The position numbers and the translations under genes are program-made. Shown piece by piece: positions 53,966-62,802 of a stretch of 64,000 nt of DNA; within the stretch, counting starts at the first letter, position 1; each line of letters opens with the position of its first letter. Source of the DNA: Echinicola strongylocentroti (GTDB lineage Bacteria > Bacteroidota > Bacteroidia > Cytophagales > Cyclobacteriaceae); NCBI RefSeq assembly GCF_003260975.1, contig NZ_CP030041.1, forward strand, positions 2,899,001-2,963,000, given 5' to 3'. The notes under the pieces are model-generated. The model had not been told where the DNA came from. It worked only from the letters and a program-made list of their open reading frames with translations, and searched no databases.

Positions 53966-55723
53966 CTAAAAGCGAATCCCCATCAATTCCATCAATTTAT
54001 GGGCATTAAAGCTCGGACAAGGCCCGTTTTTTATTTTATAATCAAAGAGGATTTCATTGTCTTTTATGTCGCTATGGAAACTATAATTGAGCAAACTAGG
54101 GATTTTATCAGCTAATTCAGCCAATTCGATATCATGGGTACTGATGATACCTTTACTTTGGCTATCGGTGAGCTGCCTGATCAGGGCCTCACTCCCCATG
54201 ACCCGATCAGTAGTATTGGTGCCTTTGAGAATTTCATCCAACAAGTAAAACACCGGATACTGTTTTTCTGCTTGATCCAAAAGGCTCTTGATCCTCGCCA
54301 GCTCTGCATAAAAGGAGCTGACACTTTCTCCAAGGTTATCGGTATTGCGCATACTGGTAAACAGCCAAAAAGCCCCACTCTCAAAAGAACGGGCATAGGG
54401 GCTCACTCCGAGATTGGCCAAGACCATGTTGATTCCTACAGTACGCATAAACGTTGTTTTTCCGGACATATTGGATCCTGTCAGCAAAATGGTCTTATCG
54501 TCTTTTGTCAAGCTAAAATCATTGGCTACGCAGGCCTTCTGGAGCAACAGAGGATGTTTCAAACCCTTCACATTCAGCACTTTTTCCCGTGACCAATTTA
54601 TCTGGCAGTCCAGCTTCTCCTCCTGTGTAAAGGCCGCCAAGGACACCATCACTTGCCATTCTTGAAAGACAAATTCCCACCGCTGTACTTTATCGGCATG
54701 CTTTCTTTTCCATTGCTCCAAAGAGAACAACACCACAAAATCCACCCAAAACAGGAGATTAAAAACCATGTACATCATGTTAACGCGGTTTTGGATCATA
54801 AAACTGCGCTGTTCCAGGGATCGTAGTGCCGCAGAGGCTCGGTATTTCCCTTCGAGAATAGGTTGCTGAAGTTCTCGCAAATAAGGGTCTTCAAAATCCA
54901 GTTCCTCAAGTTCACGTGCCCAGATCGTGAGGGTTTTCAGGTCTCCTTCATCTGGCATCCGCTTATATGCCGCCAAAAGCGGCTTGAAAATAAATCCAAG
55001 AAACCCTAATCCTACTAAAATCCACAACAACAAATAACCTAGTGACCAGCCCAGGTATAACCAGCCAACCAAAAAGGCGATACCACCAAGGGGCCCAGCA
55101 ACCATTGGAATCCAATAGAAACCTTTCCATTCTCCGGGAGTTTTCAACCAACCATAAAAAGGGTCCTTGGACCTTTCTTCCTTGATAAAGGCTTTTCCGA
55201 TGGCCTCAAAATTTCGAAGAAAGGCAGTAAAACCAGAAAGTTCCTTTACCGCAGAAAACCGCCTCTTGGCCTGCTCAGGATCCACCGGAGATTTCATCCA
55301 CGTAGCCAACAGCTTCTTTCCACCTTCTCCAACAGTATGGTTCAGCAATTGGAAAAGGGAATGCTCCCCAAACAGGTCCAAATCATTACAAAATGGATGG
55401 TGCTTATCTTTAAATTCTTCTCCTGGTTCAAATTCCCTTAACTTTCTGTCCTTCCTCCAGCTACTTTCCTCCTCCATCTTTGCTACCATTTGCAGAAACG
55501 ACAGCCGGTCCTTCTGTAGGTTAAAAAGCAAAATCAAATAAATGAATAGGCCGCACATTGGAAAAAACACCAACATCAACCAACGAATTTCTGTTAGGCC
55601 CACTATCGCCAAGGCCAAAATTGAAAAAAACAACAGGATTCTCGCCAAGGACAAACTGGCCATTTTCCGTTTACAAACGCGGAGCTCTTGTGTAATATCT
55701 GCAGTTTCGAGGTTTAGCTTCAT
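53966..55723 (-). CDS. MutS-related ATPase with N-terminal membrane segments
   Basis: 585 residues. Two hydrophobic segments near residues 28-65 and two more near 205-255, followed by the MutS C-terminal ATPase domain: Walker A GSNMSGKTTFMRT at about 416-428, FLLDEILKGTN (Walker B and signature) near 490, and STHD near 530. It lacks the mismatch-recognition domains of MutS, so it is not the classical repair protein. It belongs to a Bacteroidota MutS-like group of unknown function. Divergent from the outer-membrane protein gene. Confidence 0.85.
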   Translation of the reverse strand: MKLNLETADITQELRVCKRKMASLSLARILLFFSILALAIVGLTEIRWLMLVFFPMCGLFIYLILLFNLQKDRLSFLQMVAKMEEESSWRKDRKLREFEPGEEFKDKHHPFCNDLDLFGEHSLFQLLNHTVGEGGKKLLATWMKSPVDPEQAKRRFSAVKELSGFTAFLRNFEAIGKAFIKEERSKDPFYGWLKTPGEWKGFYWIPMVAGPLGGIAFLVGWLYLGWSLGYLLLWILVGLGFLGFIFKPLLAAYKRMPDEGDLKTLTIWARELEELDFEDPYLRELQQPILEGKYRASAALRSLEQRSFMIQNRVNMMYMVFNLLFWVDFVVLFSLEQWKRKHADKVQRWEFVFQEWQVMVSLAAFTQEEKLDCQINWSREKVLNVKGLKHPLLLQKACVANDFSLTKDDKTILLTGSNMSGKTTFMRTVGINMVLANLGVSPYARSFESGAFWLFTSMRNTDNLGESVSSFYAELARIKSLLDQAEKQYPVFYLLDEILKGTNTTDRVMGSEALIRQLTDSQSKGIISTHDIELAELADKIPSLLNYSFHSDIKDNEILFDYKIKNGPCPSFNAHKLMELMGIRF

Positions 55724-55867
55724 GACCCAAATATAAAAGCTTTTGCATATTGTAAATGCCTTATGCTCGGATATCCTTATCTTAACATGAATCTTTCAAC
55801 ACGATTTCAAGGATCCTTGTTTTACAACAAGCATAAAAACCACTGTAAAACCACGCTATTGATGGAC

Positions 55868-56953
55868 ATGAAAAAACCACTTCAGCTCTTGCCTGTACTA
55901 TTGTTATTGCTCCTCTTTGCACCAGGCCAATTATCCGCGCAACAGGATACTACCCAAGGGTCCACTAAAACCGACAGTACCAAAAAGGTGGATTTCAGTT
56001 TGATGCCCTTTCTTAGCTATAACCGGAATTTGGAGTTGATGCTTGGGGTGATCCCAATGATGATGTACAAGCTGGACCAGACAGACAGCATTTCACCCAA
56101 GTCCCTCTCGGGACTATCGGCCATCTACACGACGAATGGTTCCTTCTTTGTGGCGGGGTTTAACAGGTGGTACTTTAAAGAAGATCGATGGAGGGCAAGT
56201 CTTTTTGCCTTGACAGGTGATAATAACTCCCAATTTTATATGGACGACATCGACTCGCCAGGGTTTTACGATTATGGCACCAAGACCACCATAGTGAGTG
56301 TGGGCATCCAAAGAAAAATCATCGATAAATTCTATGGTGGTATCACGTACACTTATTCCCATTATGATACCCAATACGAGGATGATGTCCAGCCTCCTTC
56401 CACCACCGAGACCAATGGCCTAGAGGTCAACCTCCTGCTGGACACCAGAGATGCGGTCTATTATCCCACCAAAGGCAGACGGTCCCGCTTACGCTGGATC
56501 ACTTACCCTGAAGGCCTTGGCAACGAGGTGGAAGCCAATAAAATACTCTCTGAGTACAATCATTACTTTTCCGTTCACGACGACAGGGATGTTATTGCCG
56601 CTCGCTTTGCTGGTAAATTTGGCCTAGGTGACATAGCCTTCGAGCAGCAAGTGACAGTCGGCGGCAAAGATATCCGGGGTTATTCCCAAGGGAAATACCG
56701 TGGTGATGGCCTGATGTCCCTGCAAGGTGAGTACAGGTATAATTTTAATGAAAAAATGGGCTTGGTAGGCTTTGCCGGGATGGCTACCATATATGGCTCA
56801 GACACCGATAGCTTCAACTGGAAGCTCTACCCCGGAGCAGGCGTGGGCTACCGCTACCGCGCCTTCAAGACCGTCAAGTTCAATATCGGCCTGGATGCAG
56901 CCGTAGGCAAGGACGACTGGGGCGTTTACTTCCGAATAGGCGAGTCTTTTTAA
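55868..56953 (+). CDS. Outer-membrane beta-barrel (BamA/TamA-like surface antigen domain)
   Basis: 361 residues from ATG 55868; ATG 55862 is equally possible. Signal peptide to LSAQQ near residue 25. The rest is a barrel-type beta-rich sequence with LLLDTRDAVYYPTKGRRSRL near residue 190 and VGGKDIRGYSQGKYRGDGLM near residue 265, the motif pattern of the bacterial surface antigen (D15/BamA) barrel, with no POTRA domains. It ends in F, as barrel proteins do (YFRIGESF). Role unknown. Confidence 0.85.
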   Translation: MKKPLQLLPVLLLLLLFAPGQLSAQQDTTQGSTKTDSTKKVDFSLMPFLSYNRNLELMLGVIPMMMYKLDQTDSISPKSLSGLSAIYTTNGSFFVAGFNRWYFKEDRWRASLFALTGDNNSQFYMDDIDSPGFYDYGTKTTIVSVGIQRKIIDKFYGGITYTYSHYDTQYEDDVQPPSTTETNGLEVNLLLDTRDAVYYPTKGRRSRLRWITYPEGLGNEVEANKILSEYNHYFSVHDDRDVIAARFAGKFGLGDIAFEQQVTVGGKDIRGYSQGKYRGDGLMSLQGEYRYNFNEKMGLVGFAGMATIYGSDTDSFNWKLYPGAGVGYRYRAFKTVKFNIGLDAAVGKDDWGVYFRIGESF

Positions 56954-56962
56954 CCCCACCTG

Positions 56963-57515
56963 TTGTTCCGACAGCTGTGCTGCGGGACCACCAAAAATTG
57001 AGTTTTTAACTCAATACCACTTATAAAAGTTATATTTTGAAGTATGATGTATGTATAACAACATAGGAACATAGGGCACAATAGGGGCATAGGCAGCTAA
57101 TCAGCCATGTCGGGTATCTCCCTCGTCCTCATGAGGGTGATCAGAAAGTCCCTTTTAGGGGATTTAGGGGTATCCGGTTGTTCCGACAGCTGTGCTGTGG
57201 AACAACCTAAAATTGAGTTTTTAACTCAATACCACTTACAGAAGTTATACTTTGGAGTATGATTTATGGGTAACAACATAGGAACATAGGGCACAATAGG
57301 GGCATAGGCAGCTAATCAGCCATGTCGGGTATCTCCCTCGTCCTCATGAGGGTGATCAGAAAGTCCCCTTTAGGGGATTTAGGGGTATCCGGTTGTTCCG
57401 ACAGCTGTGCTGCGGAACCACCTAAAATTGAGTTTTTAACTCAATACCACTTACAGAAGTTATACTTTGGAGTATGATGTATGTATAACAACATAGGAAC
57501 ATAGGGCACAATAGG
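56963..57515 (+). repeat. Tandem array of a 215-bp unit, about 2.6 copies
   Basis: Units start at 56963, 57178 and 57393 with TTGTTCCGACAGCTGTGCTG, a period of 215 bp. Each holds a hairpin TTGAGTTTTTAACTCAA, the string CATAGGAACATAGGGCACAA and a palindrome TCCCCTTTAGGGGA. The last copy breaks off near 57515. Not CRISPR-like and not coding. Lies between the outer-membrane gene and the sulfatase gene. Confidence 0.88.
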
Positions 57516-57658
57516 ATGAATCAGCCGCTGCCTTATGCGGGAACAGTAAGAAGCCACTAAGGCACCAAGACACTAAGTATTTTGGAAAGTAATTGGCCAA
57601 GTACGCAACAACCCCAATTCATTCCCCGTTGTGACTTCGAGACTTTGGGGCCATTGGC

Positions 57659-59434
57659 TCATTCAGAGAGGGTATTATTTTCTACCTCCACCCAGAAAGG
57701 AAAGATCCGTTTGCCATTATGGCTATAAAATGGGATAAAGTCACCTTCCATTTCCTCCAACGTTACATTATCCATGACGATCCATTCTCCTTTGGACGGG
57801 TTTTCCATACGAAATACGCGTGGTCCTACCTCAAGGGTCATTTGACCTCCTTCTGGTACCGGGTTTAGAAATCGAAACTTCATGGTATAAGTACCCGGCT
57901 GTGCATTCACGTACCACTTTCCATAAATATCTTCTTGGCTCCAAATACCACGATCACCACCCGCATCATTTCTGTTGAGTATAGAAGGGTTTTCCGCTGC
58001 ACTGCCGATTACGATCGGGGGCTGGTGAAGAAGATGGGGCGATTGAATTAGCTCCTGATAAATACTGTCCATGGCTCCTTTCAGCAATTTTGCCTTTGCG
58101 GGGTTTTCAAGGGTAACATTGTTGAATTCACCCTGATCAGTCCCTATCTCGAAAAGCTCAAAATCCTTCCAAGAAGCATCATAATCTGCATGGCCTACAA
58201 GTTTAAATTCACCTTGCTGCACGGCCATATTTTGGTAAAGCTCTGGATACCTTCTGGTCCAATAAAAGAACAACGGCCTATCGGCCCAATCCACCGCGTC
58301 TCCATTTATCAGTGGCACCAGACTTTTTCCATCTATTGTCTTGTCTGCTGGTAGTGGTACTCCGCAGAGTTCGGCCAGCGTAGGCATCACATCCATGTGC
58401 ACTCCCGAGGTGCTGACAGTGGTATTCCCGGAATATTTGGCTGGATACCTCATCAAAAAAGGTGTCCTGACCCCTCCACGGTAAACAGTAGCTTTTTTTC
58501 CACGCATCCCTGACAGGTAGCGATAATGCTGGGGACCATTGTCCGTCATAAAGATCACGATGGTATTCTCTTCAATCCCCCAATCACGTAGCTTGTCAAA
58601 AACCTTCCCGAGGTTATCGTCAATGTTTTCCACCATGGCATAGACTTTTCTGGCGGCCTCTTTGTCCTCTTCAGTCATCTCCGGAAACTCGCCCTTGCCC
58701 GAATCAAAGCCAGCTGTCGGGTCGATATCTTTGTATTTTTGGTAGTATTTATCAGGCACCTGCAAAGGCGTATGGGGAGCATTGAATGACAGATAACAAA
58801 AGAAGGGTTCTTGCCCTGATTTGAGGGAATTCTCCATAAAATCAATGGCTTCACTGGCAAAAATATCGGAGCAATACCCTTGGTAAGCTTCCTTACGGCC
58901 ATTATGCCATAGCACAGGATCGAAATAGCTCCTGTCTCCTTTAAAATAGGTAGTGACATCCCCCACCTGTCCCATCCCACCAGAAAGGTGAATGACCGAT
59001 TCATCGAATCCCTGATCCACGGGGCGTGATGGATAGTTGTCTCCAAGGTGCCACTTACCAAAAATACCCGTTTGGTACCCTCCTTGTTTCAGCATTTCGG
59101 GAAGGGTGATTTCTTCAGTCGCCATTATTGCACCACCATTATAGGTGTCACGGATACCCGTCCGCAGCGAATACCTGCCCGTCATAAGACTCGCTCGGGT
59201 AGGAGCACAGACCGGCGAAACATAAAACTGATCAAAATAGGTACTCTCTTCCTTCAGCTGATCCAAATGCGGCGTATGGACAAGGTGATTACCTGTGAAG
59301 CCAAAATCGCCAAAGCCCTGGTCATCGGTCATGATCAAAATCACATTGGGCCTTTCTGCCCCTTGGGCCATCACTTTTCCCACCAGAAAACTAAAAAAAA
59401 CGCCGCTTACAATGGTAAATAATATTGTCTTCAT
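57659..59434 (-). CDS. Sulfatase (FGly type) with C-terminal extension
   Basis: 591 residues. Signal peptide to VMAQ near residue 24; metal-binding MTDDQGFGDFG near 36, formylglycine motif CAPTRASLMTGR near Cys76, GKWHLGD near 131 and HTPL at 218. A 110-residue C-terminal beta-rich part (about 480-591) extends beyond the usual S1 domain. Probably cleaves sulfate from polysaccharides in the periplasm. Only about 30 percent alike by eye to the sulfatase at 17029, so a different substrate is likely. Confidence 0.93.
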   Translation of the reverse strand: MKTILFTIVSGVFFSFLVGKVMAQGAERPNVILIMTDDQGFGDFGFTGNHLVHTPHLDQLKEESTYFDQFYVSPVCAPTRASLMTGRYSLRTGIRDTYNGGAIMATEEITLPEMLKQGGYQTGIFGKWHLGDNYPSRPVDQGFDESVIHLSGGMGQVGDVTTYFKGDRSYFDPVLWHNGRKEAYQGYCSDIFASEAIDFMENSLKSGQEPFFCYLSFNAPHTPLQVPDKYYQKYKDIDPTAGFDSGKGEFPEMTEEDKEAARKVYAMVENIDDNLGKVFDKLRDWGIEENTIVIFMTDNGPQHYRYLSGMRGKKATVYRGGVRTPFLMRYPAKYSGNTTVSTSGVHMDVMPTLAELCGVPLPADKTIDGKSLVPLINGDAVDWADRPLFFYWTRRYPELYQNMAVQQGEFKLVGHADYDASWKDFELFEIGTDQGEFNNVTLENPAKAKLLKGAMDSIYQELIQSPHLLHQPPIVIGSAAENPSILNRNDAGGDRGIWSQEDIYGKWYVNAQPGTYTMKFRFLNPVPEGGQMTLEVGPRVFRMENPSKGEWIVMDNVTLEEMEGDFIPFYSHNGKRIFPFWVEVENNTLSE

Positions 59435-59499
59435 GTCATGATTTTATATCCAAGATAGTTATATAATCTGTTTTCATAAAACCGTCAATTATATCGACT

Positions 59500-59555
59500 A
59501 GGGCAAACGCATTTAAAAAGTATCCCAGTTTGAATATATCTGCCGTTCCTAGGGA
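59500..59555. repeat. Intergenic 60-bp repeat, copy B
   Basis: Starts AGGGCAAACGCATTTAAAAA and ends ATATCTGCCGTTCCTA, like 53084-53143. It is followed at 59597-59612 by CCCGAAAGCTTTCGGG, which with the trailing ACAGGC recalls CCCGATAGCTATCGGG-ACAGGC at 7800. Confidence 0.65.
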
Positions 59556-59702
59556 ATTTAGCTTCATATCCTTTATCGGACTTTTCTACTTTTCCCCCCG
59601 AAAGCTTTCGGGACAGGCTATTGATGAAAAAAGAAAGAAAAAAATCTAGGCCAGTGGTATTCCTTTTAAAATGGAACATGGATTTACCCTGCGACGGGGA
59701 TC

Positions 59703-59976
59703 TGTCACCCATTTTAATTTCCACCCGATAGCTACGGCCTAAAAGCGAGTGGGTCTCGCTGTTTCACGACGCGAGCCAACTCCCCTTCTTAACGGCCTCC
59801 ACCATTGACTGGAAAACAGACATACCAAGGGCCGTCAAAAGGAAGCGACACCTTTTGTGGACTCAATAGGATCCATAATTATGGCTCAACCTTTTAATTA
59901 AGAAATATGCCACTACATGGAATAATGATATTAATTTATCCAAAAGAAACTTATTAATTGGATCCGCCTTGCAGGT
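59703..59976 (-). repeat. Structured intergenic repeat, copy 2
   Basis: Inverted copy of 7907-8196. The conserved part includes the pair GAGTTGGCTCGC / GCGAGACCCACTC; the outer stem found in copy 1 is not preserved here, while the sequence between is almost unchanged. Confidence 0.75.
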
Positions 59977-60221
59977 ATTGGGCGTTAAGAAATTAAAAAG
60001 CGGGCGGGCAATAAGGCAGGCATGTTTGACGAAATGCTGCCCAAGGAAAAAATATAAAACCCGTATTTTCCAGATACACACTAACTAAACGGCATTGATT
60101 CTAGGTTAAACTTATCTAAGCCATTCTCCCCACTTGGGCAGATAGGTGCGGTGGATTATTTGTCCTTTAGACCAACTGATGCTCGTGCTCTTTCAGTATT
60201 TGCCGGGACAGGCTGTTGCTA

Positions 60222-60347
60222 TTTCTAATGTACAAACTGCGGTAAAGTGCCAGCGGCATGATAAATTTAGTAACCTGCGGATTCATCCGCAGGAGCTTAA
60301 GCTCTCCTCAACCTCCCGAAGGAGTGCCAGCGGCACGGATGATAGCT
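60222..60347 (+). repeat. 126-bp hairpin repeat, copy B
   Basis: Copy of 53331-53456, same length and orientation, with the hairpin CCTGCGGAT-TC-ATCCGCAGG intact. Ends about 230 bp upstream of nrfH. Confidence 0.8.
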
Positions 60348-60581
60348 GCCATACACGATAAAACCCATTTGATACCTTCAATGTCTTTGCACACGAAATC
60401 AAGTGATTTATAATTATTAAAGTATGATTTATGTCATTATTACTAATTTAAGCCAAAGTTTAATGGAAAATTACTAATAACTTTTACTATTTGCAGTAGA
60501 GATTTACTATCTTGATAAAGCTATTACGTCAAATGCCCAATCAGATGGGTAAAACATTTTTTTTAACATAAAGCAGGAACC

Positions 60582-61232
60582 ATGGGTTTTTGGCAAACCA
60601 CAAAACGAACACTGTTTCGGTGGAAACTTATTCCACCACATCGTTGGCGGAGACCGGCTATCATGCTGGTGGCTGCCATCGTGGGGTTGGGGATCTATGT
60701 CCTCAAGCTCAGCAATGCTGCCTCCTACCTTTCGGATGATCCCCAAGCCTGTGTCAACTGCCACCTGATGACACCCCAGTACATCACGTGGACTCACAGC
60801 TCCCACAGGGAAGTGGCCCATTGCAATGATTGCCACGTGCCCCATGACAATGTCTTCAACAAGTACTTCTTCAAGGCAAAAGACGGGCTTTACCACGCAT
60901 CCATCTTTACGCTAAGAAAAGAGCCAGAGGTCATCAGGGCTTTGGCACCTTCGCAGGCAGTGATCCAAAGTAACTGCATCCGGTGCCACCAAGATCAGGT
61001 CACCGACGCCAGAATGACGGCCACTATCGCCAACCACAAAGAAATGCGTACAGACCGTACTTGCTGGGAATGCCACAGGGATGTTCCCCATGGCAAGATA
61101 AAAAGCCTCTCTTCTGTAGGCTACCAAATCGAGCCTATCAAAGAATACGCTCCCAAAGACATGGAGGTAATACCTGCATGGCTAAAATCCTCTATGCAAA
61201 AACAAAACACTCAAAACGAATCAAACGACTAG
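60582..61232 (+). CDS. nrfH: NrfH, membrane-anchored tetraheme quinol dehydrogenase
   Basis: 216 residues. One N-terminal membrane helix (about 27-45), four heme c sites CVNCH (57), CNDCH (81), CIRCH (132) and CWECH (161). NrfH takes electrons from menaquinol and hands them to NrfA for nitrite reduction to ammonium. nrfA begins four bases after its stop. A -7 like box was not confidently identified upstream. Confidence 0.97.
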   Translation: MGFWQTTKRTLFRWKLIPPHRWRRPAIMLVAAIVGLGIYVLKLSNAASYLSDDPQACVNCHLMTPQYITWTHSSHREVAHCNDCHVPHDNVFNKYFFKAKDGLYHASIFTLRKEPEVIRALAPSQAVIQSNCIRCHQDQVTDARMTATIANHKEMRTDRTCWECHRDVPHGKIKSLSSVGYQIEPIKEYAPKDMEVIPAWLKSSMQKQNTQNESND

Positions 61233-61236
61233 GGCT

Positions 61237-62730
61237 ATGAAAAACTGGATTCTCTTTTTAATCACGGCAGTAGTGGTCTTCTTATTGGCCATGTTGGCCT
61301 ATTCCATTATGGACAGAAAAAACGAAGCCAAATACGCCTATCAGCCAAAAGTGGAAATTGGGAACATAGAACCCCGAGATTCCATCTGGGGGCTGAACTA
61401 CCCCAGGCAATACCAGTCTTATATGAAAACCAAGGACACCAGTTTTCATAGCATGTACAATACTTCTGGGCATGTCGCCGTGCTGGAAGAAGATCCAGAG
61501 CTCGTAATCCTCTGGGCAGGATATGCCTTCAGCAAGGAATACAACCAGCCCAAGGGACACGCCCATGCGGTAGAGGACATCCGTCAGATACTCCGGACAG
61601 GTGGCCCCATGGAACCGGGAGAAGGCCCTATGCCCAGCACGTGCTGGACCTGCAAAAGCCCCGATGTACCCCGACTGATGAAAGAAATCGGTGTGACAGA
61701 ATTTTACAGTAAAAAATGGTCTGACCTCGGAGCCGAGGTAATCAACCCGATCGGCTGCGCAGATTGCCACAACCCCGAAACCATGAACCTGACCATCACA
61801 CGCCCAGCACTCGTGGAGGCTTTTGAAGCCATGGGAAAAGATGTCAATGCGGCAAGCCACCAGCAAATGCGTAGTCTTGTATGCGCCCAGTGTCACGTGG
61901 AATATTATTTCGACAAAGACGCACCCGATAAAAAAGGTGCCCAATACCTGACCTTCCCGTGGAAAGACGGTATGGACGTCGAATCCGTCGAATCTTACTA
62001 CGACAAGTTGGACTTCGCTGACTGGGTACACCCGATCAGCAAAACCCGCATGCTGAAAGCCCAGCATCCGGATTATGAACTCTTCTCCCTTGGAGTACAT
62101 GCCAAAAGGGGTGTATCCTGTGCCGATTGCCACATGCCCTATAAGACTGAAGGTGGTCAGAAATTTACTGACCACCACATCGGCTCTCCACTGAGCAATG
62201 TGGAAAACTCCTGTTTCGTCTGCCATCGAGAGAAGAAGGAAGACCTCATTACCGATGTCTATGATCGCCAACGCACCATCAAAAAGGGCTCTCAAAACCT
62301 CATGAGGCTCATCGCCAAAGCCCATATCGAAGCAGGCAAAGCTTGGGAACTAGGTGCGTCGGAAGAGCAGATGAAGCCTATCCAAGAAGGAATTCGTCAT
62401 GCCCAGTGGCGATGGGACTATGCCGTGGCTTCTCACGGAGCGGCCTTCCATGCCCCATTGCCGACTAGCAGCATCGTCACCTCGGGAACTTCCATCATCG
62501 AAGAATCCCGGCTCCAATTGGCCAGGCTCTTGGCCGACTTGGGACATAATAAACCCGTGGAAATGCCGGACTTTAACGACACCGAAGCCCTCCAAGCGTA
62601 TATCGGCCTGGACATGGAGAAGGAGCGCGCAGATAAAGCGCAGTTTCTCCAAGAGGTCGTTCCTAAATGGCTGGAAGAAGGCAAAAAAAGAGAGGCCGGC
62701 TACTCGATAGAGATGATCTCCAATGAATAA
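61237..62730 (+). CDS. nrfA: NrfA, ammonia-forming pentaheme nitrite reductase
   Basis: 497 residues. Active-site heme with CWTCK at residues 136-140, and four CxxCH sites: CADCH (174), CAQCH (216), CADCH (295) and CFVCH (326). An N-terminal hydrophobic segment (about 4-24) acts as signal or anchor. It reduces nitrite to ammonium in six electron steps in the periplasm. Directly follows nrfH; the CcsA/ResB-type gene is 72 bp downstream. Confidence 0.98.
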   Translation: MKNWILFLITAVVVFLLAMLAYSIMDRKNEAKYAYQPKVEIGNIEPRDSIWGLNYPRQYQSYMKTKDTSFHSMYNTSGHVAVLEEDPELVILWAGYAFSKEYNQPKGHAHAVEDIRQILRTGGPMEPGEGPMPSTCWTCKSPDVPRLMKEIGVTEFYSKKWSDLGAEVINPIGCADCHNPETMNLTITRPALVEAFEAMGKDVNAASHQQMRSLVCAQCHVEYYFDKDAPDKKGAQYLTFPWKDGMDVESVESYYDKLDFADWVHPISKTRMLKAQHPDYELFSLGVHAKRGVSCADCHMPYKTEGGQKFTDHHIGSPLSNVENSCFVCHREKKEDLITDVYDRQRTIKKGSQNLMRLIAKAHIEAGKAWELGASEEQMKPIQEGIRHAQWRWDYAVASHGAAFHAPLPTSSIVTSGTSIIEESRLQLARLLADLGHNKPVEMPDFNDTEALQAYIGLDMEKERADKAQFLQEVVPKWLEEGKKREAGYSIEMISNE

Positions 62731-62802
62731 CCGTAAATCCCCAAAAAACCCGTTATTCATTTCCAAAACCCATTATACCATTGCTAAAGTAATTACTTCT
62801 CT

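Noticed and set aside
56963..57515. CRISPR array
   Set aside because: Repeat period is 215 bp with no unique spacers of 30-40 bp and no cas gene; it is a tandem repeat.
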